From: Stenogyne calaminthoides
Taxonomy: Eukaryota > Streptophyta > Magnoliopsida > Lamiales > Lamiaceae
DNA length: 64,000 bases
NCBI GenBank assembly: GCA_037126765.1
Contig: JBBCBC010000012.1
Span: 496,001 to 560,000 of the forward strand
Reading direction: 5' to 3'
Every line of letters starts with the position of its first letter. Position 1 is the stretch's first letter. This document shows positions 34,777 through 46,640 of this stretch, one piece after another. The notes under the pieces were generated by a model, which worked only from the letters and a program-made list of their open reading frames with translations, did not search any database and was not told the origin of the DNA. A program made the translations under genes and the position numbers.

Positions 34777-35786
34777 ATGATGAGTGTATCTATTATGGGA
34801 CATTGGTCGAATAATCTCTATAGAATTAACTGTGCACACCACTCACGAAATGCATCCTATAACACATCAACTGTTTCCGAGAAAATAAAACGTTCATCAG
34901 ACGTGAACGAGACACTTCTATGGCATCTAAGATTGAGTCATATAAATCCAAAGAGGATCCAAAGGTTGGTGAAAGACGGTTCACTGGAGTTTCTCCAAGT
35001 TGAACCAATTTTAACCTGCGAATCATGTTTGGAGGGTAAAATGACCAAGAGGGCATTTGGAGCCAAGGGGAATAGAGCCAAAGAAGTGTTAGAGATCATT
35101 CACACAGATGTATGTGGTCCAATGTCAACCAAAGCAAGAGGAGGTTATGAGTATTTTGTCACTTTTATTGATGATTACTCAAGGTACGGTTATATTTTCC
35201 TTATGAAGTATAAATCTGAGACCTTTGAGAAATTCAAAGAATTTAAGGCTCAAGCAGAGAATCATAGGGAAAAATGTATCAAGTCTCTACGATCTGATCG
35301 TGGAGGCGAATACCTCAAATATGAGTTTTAAACTACTTATCCGATGAAGGGATTGCATCTCACCATCATCAAGCACCTTTAACCCCTCAACAAAACGGGG
35401 TTGCAGAGCGAAGAAACCGAACTCTTTTGGAAATGGTTAGATCCATGATGAGTTATGCGGATCTTCCCAAGTCGTTCTGGGGTCATGCCTTGGAAACAAC
35501 AACTTACATTCTGAACTTGGTGCCATCCAAACCGGTTCCCAAAACTCCCAAAGAATTGTGGACCGGGCGCAAGCCTAGTATGAGACACATGAGAATTTGG
35601 GGGTCTCCAGCCTACATGTTGGACAAGGAAGCCGGAAAATTGGATCCTCGATCGAAATTAAGGTTGTTTGTAGGATACCCCGAGGGAACAAAAGGGTGTA
35701 TGGTCTATGGTCCCGAAGATCAAAAGGTGGCAATAAGCACCCACTTTAGATTTTTGAAAGAAGACCCAGAAGTGAGATTACCTTAA
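34777..35786 (+). pseudogene. copia integrase (broken)
   Basis: The first segment (34777-35331) has the zinc-binding WHLRLSH...CESC, the first Asp in IIHTDVCGPM and the second in RSDRGGEY. After a TAA/frameshift the second segment (35340-35786) carries PQQNGVAERRNRTLLEM, with the catalytic Glu, and the C-terminal GKLDPRSKLRLFVGYPEGTKG block typical of copia integrase. Confidence 0.85.
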
Positions 35787-36009
35787 ATGAGCTAAGGGGG
35801 CAAACCTCAATGTCAACTGTACAAGATGACATACCAAACGACACACTTAACAACCGGAACCTCGTCGTAGTGGGAGGGTTGTGAAACAGCCCGAGAGATT
35901 CATGGGAATAGGAGAGTCCTCGGACTTGATTCCCGGATAAGACGAATCAGACCCATGGACATATGACGAGGCAATCCAAGACAAGGATGCAGATTCTTGG
36001 CAAACAACA

Positions 36010-36916
36010 ATGAAAACCGAAATAGGTTCTATGTTTCATAACAGAGTGTGGGAGCTAGTCGAACCACTTAATGGGGTCAAACCCATTGGTTGCAAGTGGG
36101 TGTATAAGAGAAAAAGGGGGACCGGAAGGGAAGGTGGAAACCTTCAAAGGAAGACTAGTGGCGAAAGGTTATACTCAGAAAGAAGGGATCGATTATAAGG
36201 AAACTTTTTCGCCCGTAGCCATGCTTAAGTCCATCCGAATTCTCTTATCGTTTGAAATCTGGCAAATGGATGTCAAGACAGCGTTCCTTAACGGAAGTCT
36301 TGATGAAGAGATCTATATGCAACAACCCCAAGGCTTCATTGAAAAATGCCAAGAACACCTAGTTTGTAAGTTCATGAAGTCCATTTACGGACTCAAACAG
36401 GCATCCAGAGCTTGGAACCAATGTTTTGATCATGTTATAAAGTCTTATGGGTTTGATCAAAACGAGTTCGAGAGTTGTGTGTACAAAAAGCATGTCGGAA
36501 TTGCATTGGTATTCTTAGCACTATACGTAGACGACATTCTGATCATCGGGAATGATGTGAAGGTGTTATCAGACGTAAGGGCATGGATTTCAAAACAGTT
36601 TGATATGAAGGACTTAGGGGAAGCCGAACACATCCTTGGGATCAAGATCACTCGAGATCGCAAGAAAATGATGATAGGCTTATCACAAGCTTCATACATA
36701 GACACTGTCTTGAAACGATTCAACATGCAAGATTCCAAGAAAGGCTTCGTACCTTTCAGACATGGAATCCATCTATCCAAGAAAATGTCCTCTAAGACGC
36801 AAAAGGAGATAGATGACATGAGAGGTATTCCTTATGCTTCGGCTGTCGGAAGCCTTATGTATGCAATGATGTGTACGAGACCGGATATCTGCTTTGTCGT
36901 TGGCATGGTGGCATGA
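36010..36916 (+). pseudogene. copia reverse transcriptase (broken)
   Basis: The frame switches near 36115 (VYKRKRG to PEGKVETFKGRLVAKGY). QMDVKTAFLNGSLDEEIYM holds the first catalytic Asp, and LYVDDILIIGND holds the YVDD pair. The usual IAAYYDY stretch before EIWQMDV is shortened (ILLSFEIWQMDV), so several residues have been deleted next to the active site. The frame ends at 36914-36916. Confidence 0.87.
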
Positions 36917-37548
36917 TATCAAAGTAAACCGGGGAAAGAGCATTGGACGGCAGTTAAAAACATTCTGAAGTATCTGAAAAGAACTCAGGATAGAATGTTG
37001 ATTTATCAGTCAGATAGTCCAATCCTCATCGGTTACACGGACTCGAATTTCCAATCAGACATAGACTCTAGAAAATCTACCTCCGCTAGTGTGTTTTGCA
37101 TGGGGGGAGGAGCCGTGACATAGAGAAGCGTCAAGCAGAAATGCGTCGCAGATTCTACCATGGAAGCCGAATATGTAGTCGCTAAGGGCAAATGAAAAAA
37201 GCGGTTTGGCTCAAGAACTTTTTAGTGGACTTGGATGTGGTTCCGAATTTGCCCAGCAGAATCACTGTTTATTGTGACAATGCCAGAGCAGTTGTAAATT
37301 CAAGGGAACCACGAGCCCACAAAGCTAGCAAACACATTGAAAGGAAATACCATCTTATACGAGATATCGTTAAGAGAGGAGATATAGATGTGGCAAAGAT
37401 AGCGTCAGAAGACAACCTAACAGATCCATTCACAAAGGGTCTGCCTCTGAATACATTCGAGAGACATGTGGAAGGAATGGGTGTCAAGGCAGACCGCCCG
37501 AACTGCTTTGAGTATAAGTGGGAGAAATTATTAGGTTCGTGTAGGTGA
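36917..37548 (+). pseudogene. copia RNase H (broken)
   Basis: Remnants with several stops up to about 37190, then an open segment (37192-37548) containing VYCDNARAVVNSREPRAHKASKHIERKYHLIRD and SEDNLTDPFTKGLP, the usual copia RNase H C-terminal blocks. Confidence 0.82.
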
Positions 37549-37628
37549 CATTTGATGTCACGAAGTAGGAACTACACGAGACATGTTGTAGTATACTTAA
37601 AAGCAGACTTTGAGTATAAGTGGGAGAT

Positions 37629-39462
37629 TGTTGGGATTATACTAGAAAGTATGCTTTTACTTTGTATAATCAACACTGAATTTCGAACTTATTTACTTAA
37701 ATAAATTGTTTATCATTGATGCTTTAAATATTATCGAATGTTACATATATTTACTGCATAACTGTTCAATAAATCGTATGTGTTACATTGTAGTTAATTT
37801 AGTGATACCAGATCACAGAAGATTAAATTAACAGTCACTTGTAACTAAAAGTACTCCATTCACGACCTAGATGGAAATGAACAATCCATCGTGAAAGGTT
37901 GAAGTGTAAGGCTCGGATTGACTTGTCTTGACCAAGAGATTACACTAGTGCATGACTGATGCACTGAATAGGACCTACAGGAGGACAAATTCTTGAGAAT
38001 CCAAACAAGGAAGAATTAGACCTCGGGTTCGTTATTTCTTAATCTTCGTTCCTTAAATAGGATCACGTGTGGTTGGTAATTATTGCTTTGACTTATCATG
38101 GGTAGAGAATCAACGAGATTCAATACTTTTATCTTGGGCAATATTATTGGTCACATGTGATTGCTAAGATTTAATACGGAGAATCGTGTGCAAGTACGCT
38201 TGTTCGATTTGCCCCCTTGGGAGGTTCATAAGATTTATCATACCAAATCTTGCAAGTGGAATTAGTTTCCGGTATGGATAATAATGATGAACCGTTCCTT
38301 GACCAAGGACAAAAGATATTAATTAACGAAAAGCTATTTCAATGGCTTGAATTAATTAATGGGCTATATAATCTTAAACACGGGAAATAATAACCGGGAG
38401 CCATATTGACTGTAATATGGGTTAAGATGAATATTGCAATATTAATTATGTAGTGGGATTAATTAATATTTATGGGCTTGAATAATATTGTGGCTCAATA
38501 TTGATAATTCAAGATCCATTGGAAGGTCCAATCTTAATTCTCCTAAAGGCCCCCTGAGTAGCCCAACATATAGTCCAATAACTGAAAAAAAGTGTTTAAA
38601 ATAAAATAAATATTGTTGCTTATTTTTCCTAATTATTTTCGAAATTTATGGATAAAAGGGGAGAAAGATTTTCTTTGAATTTTGTTATGGAATGTAGATA
38701 TGTATTCTTGGAATACAAGATTATCTCATTAAATTCAAAAAATCTCCCACTTGGTTATTTATAAAGATAATTTCGAAATTTTGAAAGATAAAGGGCAAGA
38801 AAGATTTTCTTGATTTTCTTGAAAAGATATTATGGAAGATATGTATTTCTTGAAATACAAGAATATCTTGAAATACAAGAAGATCCAAATCTTGGAATCT
38901 TGCCTATTATTTTCGAAAATATCCCATAACAAAGAGTAGGTGGGATTTTGTGGAATATTATAATTATGGGAAAAAGAATATAGGATATATATTCAAGATT
39001 TCTTGGAGATGAAGAAAAGATTTTCCCACATTGTTTTATCCCAAAATTTTCGACCACTTGTGCTCTATAAATAGGGGATGACTCTTTCATTCCTAAGTAA
39101 AATTCCATGTGCTGGAAAAATTAGTAAATCCACAAAGGTGGTGCAACATAATTTATTTTCCTTTTGTTAATTGTTCACAGGTGTCCTACCACCGGATAGT
39201 CGAACAAGGATTAAGGGAATACTTGGGAAGTTCTTTTGGTTAGTCTAATCAGCCAAATCACTGCCATCACAATAGGTACGTTCACGTAAACTCGTAGAAT
39301 TCCGCATGCGTAAGATTTACGTGAATTAATTATATGCATGATATGTTGTTGGATTATTATTTGAATTAATATAGGATTAATTCATGCTAGTAATAATTAT
39401 AAGAATTAAATTTGTATTTAAATATTCACCCCGAATAGATCTGTGCAACTTATTCCCCAACA
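37629..39462 (+). repeat. 3' LTR of copia element 1
   Basis: 1,834 bp, directly preceded by the polypurine tract AAGTGGGAGAT. TATAAATA at 39066-39073. Nearly identical to the 5' LTR apart from the indels noted there. Confidence 0.93.
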
Positions 39463-40678
39463 CTAGGGGCAGCATCCAGACGTAACACGACAGGGATTTC
39501 GGGTTGCTTGACATTACTTGAGGTCAAAATTACATTTCAATAATATTTTCAATGATATTCAATACACTGTTATCAATATATTGTTACATATAATAACTTA
39601 AACTCATTACAATTTTTCAGTGCTGGATATACGAGTACTTTACTGAGTTGCGCAAACGCGCCGACGCTACTCATTATATCACTGGTACCGCACTAGCATT
39701 GCGATGGAACGCTTCTCAAAGATTCAATCGGAAGAAAGAGGATCTTGTACATTATCGCAAGCTATTGGATAATTACCCATCAAGTCATGTATGTTTCTCA
39801 TTTTCAAGTGACATCTTAATACAAATACGTCATTTATAATTTAAGTAATAAAATGTCTTATAAAAATATTTTTCATACATTATAGGTTAATTGGACTCCG
39901 TTCGGCCTTCCTGCATCAATCCCTGCCCCATCGTTGTTCCACGGTTGCATTCAATTTCTAGACTAAGCCGAAGGGTATATGCCTAAAAGGGTTGCACGAC
40001 AATTTGGGAGAGTTCAGGGCATACCCCCATCACCGATCGACTTCGATCGTACTCGTTCAAATTTGGGTGTCGCGGCAAAGGGCTACAAGAAGGTGTATGG
40101 GCCTACGGTCTCATATTGGAACGAGATGGGCAATCACAGTTACCCACTCAGATACCTGGGTCCCCAAGCTCTAGTTCCGGATCGTACTACGTCGGATTAT
40201 GCTGCGTGGTATGCAAGAATAACACATCTAAGAGTGCACAACCCTGAACAAGGCGAAAACAACGTGCACGTCAATCCCATGCATGGTTTAGAGCAAAATA
40301 GATTGTGACACGTGATGCAAAACACGAATTCGTTGTTCCAGCAAGTTAGTCAGGATCCACAATGTCTAAATTATGTCAATACTGGACTTAACGTAATTGT
40401 CCAACATGCTGGTACCGCAATCTTGCCCAATCCTGTATATTGGGGACCACAACAAGCATATCCTTCTGAACAATTCACCCAACCAATACAACCTGGTTGG
40501 TGGAACGACTACCCATATCCATACTATCACCAAAATCAGGCCAACAACCCAGATGACGACAATAACAATTAATAGTACATTTATTTAGATTTTTTTATTT
40601 AAATGTTTGATGAAATATTTATTTGTACTAAATTGCTCCTGATATTTAATTAGAATTGAATTTTTTTATCTCTTATTA

Positions 40679-41025
40679 CCAAAATATTTAATTACAAATG
40701 TTAATATCTCACGTATTGTTTAAATGACAAGTAATTAAATAAATGCCAAATAACTTAATTCTAATTTAATGAAAATAGAAATAAATAAAAAAAAAAAAAA
40801 AATTGTGTCGCATGGACCACGCGACACAGCTTTTCCTGTTGCGCGATGGGCGCGACACATCATTCCCTGTCGCACGGAGGGCGCGACACCAGAAAATAAA
40901 AAAATAAATAAAAATATTTGTCTCGCATGGACCGCGCGATACAGCTTACTCTTGTCGCGCGGCAGGCGCGACACGGATACGAGGAAACGTCGCCTCACTA
41001 GTTAAAAGTGTGTATATATCACTCG
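40679..41025. repeat. right TIR of the giant MULE
   Basis: Inverted complement of 9337-9685, ending ...CACTCG. GC-rich GCGACA/TGTCGC words cluster at 40801-40980, mirroring the left end. Confidence 0.88.
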
Positions 41026-41035
41026 TGCAAAATTA
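41026..41035. repeat. right 10-bp target site duplication of the giant MULE
   Basis: TGCAAAATTA, identical to 9327-9336. Confidence 0.88.
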
Positions 41036-41529
41036 CTCACTATGCACATCATATGTCTTCACTCACATATTAAACACACTTAGTCCCACACAAAATAAAT
41101 CTCTCCCTTTATGATCGATCTCACAAAAAAAGGATCACCAATAGTCTTTAATTACATCAAAATAGGTATGGATCAGGTTTCTAACAGAGATGATATTAGA
41201 AAGAGATTTGTTGTAAAAATGCCAGCAACCTTTATCTAATTATTATTTTAATTGTACAGTTTAATCCTTCTTTTAACTCTCTTATTTTACGAGAATTCTT
41301 GACGTTCCCATGGAAGTGAAAAGACGTATGGACAACAGCTTTCCTTCACAGCTGGAGCGAATTCAATTGGTGAGATTTATGTCTAATGAAAGAAAATGTA
41401 GGCTTGAGACTTAGGTGTATGTTCCTCTATAAAACTCCTAAGGTGTGATCAGTTCTTGAAATTGATCAGTCCATATAGAATTGTGCTCTTGCTTGAAGTG
41501 GCCCCCCTGCTAGTGGACGATGGGTTCTG
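41036..41529. other. unassigned sequence between MULE and LTR fragment
   Basis: No gene assigned. A short frame at 41290-41417 (DVPMEVKRRMDNSFPSQLER) vaguely recalls plant transposase text but is too short and isolated to call. Confidence 0.4.
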
Positions 41530-42105
41530 AAATCTTGGAATCTTGCCTATTATTTTCGAAAATATCCCATAACATAGAGTAGGTGGGATTTTGTGGAATA
41601 TTATAATTATGAGAAAAAGAATATAGGAGATATATTCAAGATTTCTTGGAGATCAAGAAAAGATTTTCCCACATTGTTTTATCCCAAAATTTTCGACCAC
41701 TTGTGCTCTATAAATAGGGGATGACTCTTTCATTCCCAAGTACAATTCCATGTGCTGGAAAAATTAGTAAATCCACAAAGGTGGTGCAACATAATTTATT
41801 TTCCTTTTGTTAATTGTTCGCAAGTGTCCTACCACCGGATAGTTGAGCAAGGATTAAGGGAATACTTGGGAAGTTCTTTTGGTGAGTCTAATCAGCCAGA
41901 CCATTGTCATCCCAAGAGGTACGTTCATGTAAACTCGTAGAATTCCGCATGCGTAGGATTTACGTGATTTAATTATATGCATGATTTGTTGTTGAATTAT
42001 TATTTGAATTAATATAGGATTAATTCATGCTAGTAATAATTATAAGAATTAAATTTGTATTTAAATATTCACCCCGAATAGATCTGTGCAACTTATTCCC
42101 CAACA
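41530..42105 (+). repeat. truncated copia LTR (3' 576 bp)
   Basis: Matches the last ~577 bp of the copia LTR (compare 38886-39462), including TATAAATA (41709-41716) and the terminal CCCCAACA. The first ~1.25 kb of the LTR is missing. It ends exactly where the CACTA second gene is cut off. Confidence 0.92.
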
Positions 42106-42522
42106 GCTACGCCAGTCCTTGGTTGGCAGCAAGATAGGGATCACGCTCCTGACTACAGCTCCAAGGTAGAAGGACAATGACTCACTCTCTTTTCCTATTG
42201 CCTGCCCAAACTCATTGAAAGATTACTGCAATAACATAGTATTTAATTAGGTTCAACGATCAATCAATATAATTATCGATTTCAAACTGTTCAATTGTAA
42301 TAAAATTACCTGAAGTGTTTTCCCCTTGCTACTAGCTCTCTTAATAGAAGACATCGTGACTATACCCCGAGTGCGCTTCTCCCCGGAGCTGCTAGTGGTG
42401 GTGGGAGCATCAGTGTCACCCTCTCTCAAGTCATTAGGATGTTGTCGATCATATGCGCCATGATCTCCATCACAATATCCATCATCATCTCCATCATCTC
42501 CGGGATATGGCAAATAAGACAT
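42106..42522 (-). pseudogene. CACTA second gene (Ptta/En/Spm TNPA-like), 5' part only
   Basis: Exon 1 (42522-42310, 71 codons) is acidic and ends KRTRGIVTMSSIKRASSKGKTLQ before a GT donor, matching the conserved start of the plant transposase (Ptta/En/Spm) domain. Exon 2 (42225-42106) reads SFNEFGQAIGKESESLSFYL and PTKDWR, the next conserved block, but begins with an in-frame TAA. The coding sequence stops where LTR sequence begins. Confidence 0.78.
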
Positions 42523-42669
42523 GATCCTGTAAAGCAGAAGAAACAACATTTAATAAACAAAAAACAAACAATATTCAATATAGCAGAAGAAACAACATTT
42601 AATAAAGTAGAAGAAACAACATTTAATAAAGCAGAAGAAACAACATTCAATAAAGTCGTACATTTCTTT

Positions 42670-45600
42670 TTAGCACTTGTTTTTCTTTTTCATTTTTTTG
42701 GTTGACTTTTCTCGTTCATGACCATAAATGTTAACAAGATCCGGATTGTCATATTCATCTTCATCTCTAATTATTCTCTGGTACGGGCGTGGATTTGCAG
42801 GATCATCGAAAGATGATACAGAATGAGTGAAGTTCTGAAAAGGGTCATCAATTGTGTCAACATCTTCATCGACATGGTCGTTAATCTGGAAACTATTGTT
42901 AAATTTGTTTGACAGAACCACAATGGACCATTTCTTATTAACTGGGTCGGGGACATAGAAAATTTGTTGACCTTTGATCGACCATTATGTAAGGTCATCT
43001 CTCAGATCCCACATTCTTCAAATCATCGCGTACGAACCCAGAACTTTCAACTTGGACCCCGTTAGGATCCTCACCCAACTACACTCGAAGATTGGTTGAC
43101 GGTGAACAACATAGTCGAGTTCCCAAATGTTGACAATCTGTCCAAAGTAAGTAGTATTTGATTGATCCCCATATTCAAAGAATGGACACTCCAAAGATTC
43201 TCAGATTGTACTTGTGGCATCATGATCTCTGGTATAAAATGTGTATCAGTTGCTAAGATAACACTTGTATGAATACACATGTCTATCAGGCATTCTGGAT
43301 AACCACTTAACTCTTTCATTCACTGATTCTTTATCCTGTGACAACATATTTGCTACATAACCATTGAACCAGTCAACAAAAGTGCGATTGTGCTCAACTT
43401 CAATCCATGATCTATCTCTGGTGGGATTTCTCTCAGCAAGTGCTTGCATGTGCAGGTCAATAAAAGGAAGCACGTCGATCGTGTTGTGAAGTACGCACAA
43501 GTGCATCCGTGTTAGTTCCTCCATACTAACACTTACAGGTTGACCACCGGTAATACCTTCACCATCCATCCTATTGGTGTACCGGGTAACTGAAAGTCCA
43601 ATTGCATCGACATTCGGATAAATTCAGACCAATACTCGACTGATTCTTCTACTAAATAGCGTTCTGCAATGCATCCCTCCGGTCTGGACATATTCATCAC
43701 ATATCCTTTGAGCACTTTCATATATCTCTCTACACCATACATCCATTGCATACGAGCAGGACCACACATCCTTGTCTCGTGTACCAAATGAACTGTTAGG
43801 TGAACCATTATATCAAAAAATGATGGAGGGAAATACATCTCAAGCTCACAGAGCGTCCCCACAATATATCTCTGAAAACCAAGCAATTTTCTAGGATCTA
43901 TGACCTTGCTACTCATTGCCTTGAAGAACCAACATAACTTTGTTATAGTTATGCGCACATTTTCAGGCAAGATAGAACGTATTGCAATGGATAAGAAAGT
44001 CTCCATGATGACATGATAGTCATGTGATTTCAGATTCACCAGTCTCACGCCATCGTCTGATACAAGTCTCTGTATGTTGGACGAATAACCCTCTGGTACT
44101 TTCACATCCTTTAGTGTCTGAAGTAACTCTTTTCTCTCATTGTTGGACAAGGTGTGTGTAACAGGAGGTAAGAACGGTTTACCCTTTCTCTAGGCACAGA
44201 TTTTAGTTCTGCTCTTATTCCCATATCAATCATATCCATTCTTGCATTGTAACCATCCTTGGACTTCTTATCAGCTAGCAGAGTATTGAGCAAGCTGGCA
44301 CAAACGTTCTTCTCAACGTGCATTAGATCAATGAAGTGTCTAACATACAGCTCTTTCCAATAGGGCAATTGAAAGAAAATTGATTCCTTCTTCCAACAAC
44401 TAGTGGGGACACTCTTTGTGAAGCTCTTTTCGTACTGTGTGTTGATATTCTTCATCTCATTCAATACATCCAAACCTGACAATAAACGTGGTGCTTCACC
44501 TGTCTCGATTGTGCCATCGAATGCATCGGCCATTGTTCTGTACTTATGCGTTGGGTCCAACCACCTCCTATGTCCCATATAAACGGTCTTCTTACAATGA
44601 CTCAAGCGAATGTGATGTGTCTTCTTGGTACAACAAGGACATGCATCGGCCCCCTTCACACTATATCCAGATAGATTCCCGTAAGCGGGAAAGTCATTGA
44701 TAGTTCCAAACAGCATGACCTTCAACTTGAAATTCTCCTTTCTACAAGCATCATACACATCGACACCCTCATCCAACAGGAGCTTCAAGTCCTCTATCAA
44801 AGGAGCCAGATATACATCTATGTCGTTACCAGGTTGTTTGGGTTTTGATATCAACATAGACAACATCATGTAAGTGCGCTTCATGCACAACTCGGGTGGA
44901 AGGTTATAAACTAACAGAATTACTGGCCACGTATTATGGTTAGTACTTTGGATACCGAATGGATTCATTCCGTCAGTTGAGAGTGCAAGACGCAAGTGTC
45001 GTGGCTCGTTGCCAAATTCTGGATGCCTGACATCGAATGTCTTCCACTGGGGTGAATCAACAGGGTGTCTTAGCATTCCATCTTTGATCCTATCATCAGA
45101 TGCCAAGTTAAATTTCTAGCATCCACAATGCTACTGTACATTCTCCTGAATCTTGGTATTATTGAAAAGTACCACATCACCTTCGCGGGAGATTTCTTTT
45201 TCTTATATCGCTTCTCCCCACACTTGGGACATTCATCGAGGTCTGCATACTCCTTCCGAAATAAGATACAATCACCCAGACAAGCATGAATTTTCTGATG
45301 TGTTAACCCGATGGACTTGAGCATTTGTTTAGCATCATAGGATCTCGTCGGAAGTACATTTCCATCAGGCAATAGACCACTAACTGCTTCCAGCATACTT
45401 GTGAAGCATGCATCAGACAACTGGTTAGCTTCTTTTAGGTTGAACAATATCAATAAAGTTGACAATTTTGTTGCCTTCTTACACACGGGCCAAAGGGGTA
45501 ATCCAGCAGAATCCCTTAACTTCTCTGACATATAAGGGTGATCCCGCAGATCATCGTCATCCCCACTTGATGTATCAACACTCGGTACATCTCCAAAACT

Positions 45601-45843
45601 ATCCGCATCCACTGTATCTTCAAACCTAAAGTCAGTTCCTAGGTTGCTTGAGCTACATCCATCTCTTCTCTGACCATGAACTGTCCAAACGGTATATGTT
45701 TTATCAATACCGTGAATCATCAAGTGGTCGAATAAACTTTCTCGACCACTAACGGTTTTTCCATTCATACATTTCCAACAAGGACATGGAATGTACCGAT
45801 GGTTGGTGCAGTATCTAATTGTATGATTACAAAATTCTTCCAC
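42670..45843 (-). pseudogene. CACTA TNP2-type transposase (three frameshifts)
   Basis: The minus strand reads, in order: a transposase-associated domain with CPCWKC (45843 on); a zinc-ribbon-like CPKCGEKRYKKKKSP; the TNP2 core (45106-44111) with STDGMNPFG, VYNLPPELCMK and ACPCCTKKTHHIRLSHCKK; DUF4218 (44150-43533) with KSHDYHVIMETFLSIAIR and HLVHETRMCGPA; a C-terminal segment (43569-43246); and a DUF4216-like end (43240-42670) with several stops. Frame changes occur near 45095, 44180 and 43575. The enzyme normally binds and cuts CACTA ends. This copy cannot make it. Confidence 0.9.
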
Positions 45844-46640
45844 CTCATTCCTATACTCCTCTGATAATCGATCTGCTCGAACTCACTTTCGATCCATATA
45901 GAACTATAGATGCCTATAGAAAGACAATATGAAGTGTTTCTCAAGACAATTTATCCTAATGTATTAAACCTAAAAGTATTACAATCCTAATGTATAAAAC
46001 TTGCATATAGAATGTGGTAGTACCTAAGGTTTGTATATTAATTGCATGTACCTAAGGATTTGTTGCATCTCAAAACAATGTATATATCCTAATGTACCAT
46101 CATTAATCATCTAAAGCAAACTCACTACTATCCATTCACCAAATCATCAAATTAATATAACCAAAATATATTCTAATGTATTAATCATAATTTATGCTTA
46201 AATCCTCACACAAGCATATTATCAAACACCTTGAGTTCATCAATTGTTCATATCTATATTAGCATAAAAAATCAAGTCAAGCCACACAATATATATTCAT
46301 CTCTAACAAGTTGTTCATCTCTAACACTAACAACAATTAATCCAAGCCACACAATATATATATAAACAATTAATAATATATAAACCAATCATCAATTGTT
46401 CATCTCTAACACTAACAACATTAATCCTTACAAATTAACACTAATTTATGCTTAAATCCTCACACAAACATATTATCAAACACCTTGAGTGCATCAAACA
46501 CCAATATATATACACCAATATACATACACCAATACATACAACATGATATATATACACCAATATACATATATACACCAATATACATGATATACATACACTA
46601 ATATACATACAACATGATATATATACACCAATATAAAAAA
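45844..46640. other. CACTA leader/intron region with simple repeats
   Basis: AT-rich, non-coding. It includes repeated 'acaccaatatacata' words (about 46495-46630) and duplicated blocks such as 'tttatgcttaaatcctcacacaa' (46192 and 46445). Confidence 0.6.

Larger units (their letters stand above)
30365..39462 (+). mobile_element. Ty1/copia LTR retrotransposon, full-length but defective (9.1 kb)
   Basis: Long LTRs (30365-32184 and 37629-39462) begin TGTTGGGATT and end CCCCAACA. A perfect 5-bp duplication CTAGG flanks it (30360-30364 and 39463-39467). A PBS for initiator Met tRNA follows the 5' LTR, and AAGTGGGAGAT (polypurine tract) precedes the 3' LTR. Order protease-integrase-reverse transcriptase-RNase H is copia-type. 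The long LTRs recall Angela-like lineages, but I have not placed it. The LTRs are close to each other in sequence, so it is younger than the second family member at 57485. Confidence 0.95.
29013..40572 (+). pseudogene. plant mobile domain (PMD) gene of the MULE, split by a copia element
   Basis: Exons are 29013-29626, 29685-29943, 30040-30364 joined to 39468-39522, 39621-39788 and 39886-40572, with GT-AG borders and matching phases from exon 2 onward. Removing the copia element and one TSD copy restores CAG-CTA-GGG-GCA and the PMD text HQLG-AASRRN. PMD blocks are LITPFVERWHPETKTFHMPFGE, then VARGYLWYLMG, AWGAATLAYLYHQL and CWIYEYF, ending with a Gln/Pro/Tyr/Asn-rich tail. The N-terminus has a compact Cys cluster (C-x2-C-x3-C-x2-C-x2-C-x5-C-x-H, residues 6-27). 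PMD proteins are transposon-derived and include the Arabidopsis MAIN/MAIL regulators of silencing. Breaks are a frameshift within 29350-29455, a TAA in exon 3 (DNI-stop-DEC), and stops at 39964-39966 and 40306-40308. Confidence 0.87.
9337..41025. mobile_element. giant nested Mutator-like element (native size about 9.0 kb)
   Basis: One MULE spans 31,689 bp. Evidence is long TIRs (9337-9685 and 40679-41025), a TGCAAAATTA duplication outside them, and genes that become continuous when two later insertions are removed. These are a gypsy element at 13861-27417, in the intron between transposase exons A and B, and a copia element at 30365-39462, in the third exon of the PMD gene. Subtracting both with their target duplications leaves 9,025 bp. 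On the minus strand it carries a FAR1/MuDR-type transposase and an OTU-like protease. A PMD gene is transcribed divergently on the plus strand. All three have nonsense codons or frameshifts, so the copy is non-autonomous today. The insertions are younger than the MULE, since each carries its own target duplication inside MULE sequence. Confidence 0.87.

Noticed and set aside
40735..41005. open frames in the right MULE end
   Set aside because: TIR sequence, non-coding.
9300..41040. two separate MULE fragments (9.3-12.4 kb and 27.9-41.0 kb)
   Set aside because: Inverted ends, a shared TSD and matching splice phases favour a single element split by later insertions.
41038..41055. CACTATGCACATC as the left end of the CACTA element
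   Set aside because: It matches the right end (CACTACTACACATTTAAGC) only in CACTA plus a few bases, has no shared 3-bp duplication, and lies next to the MULE target duplication.
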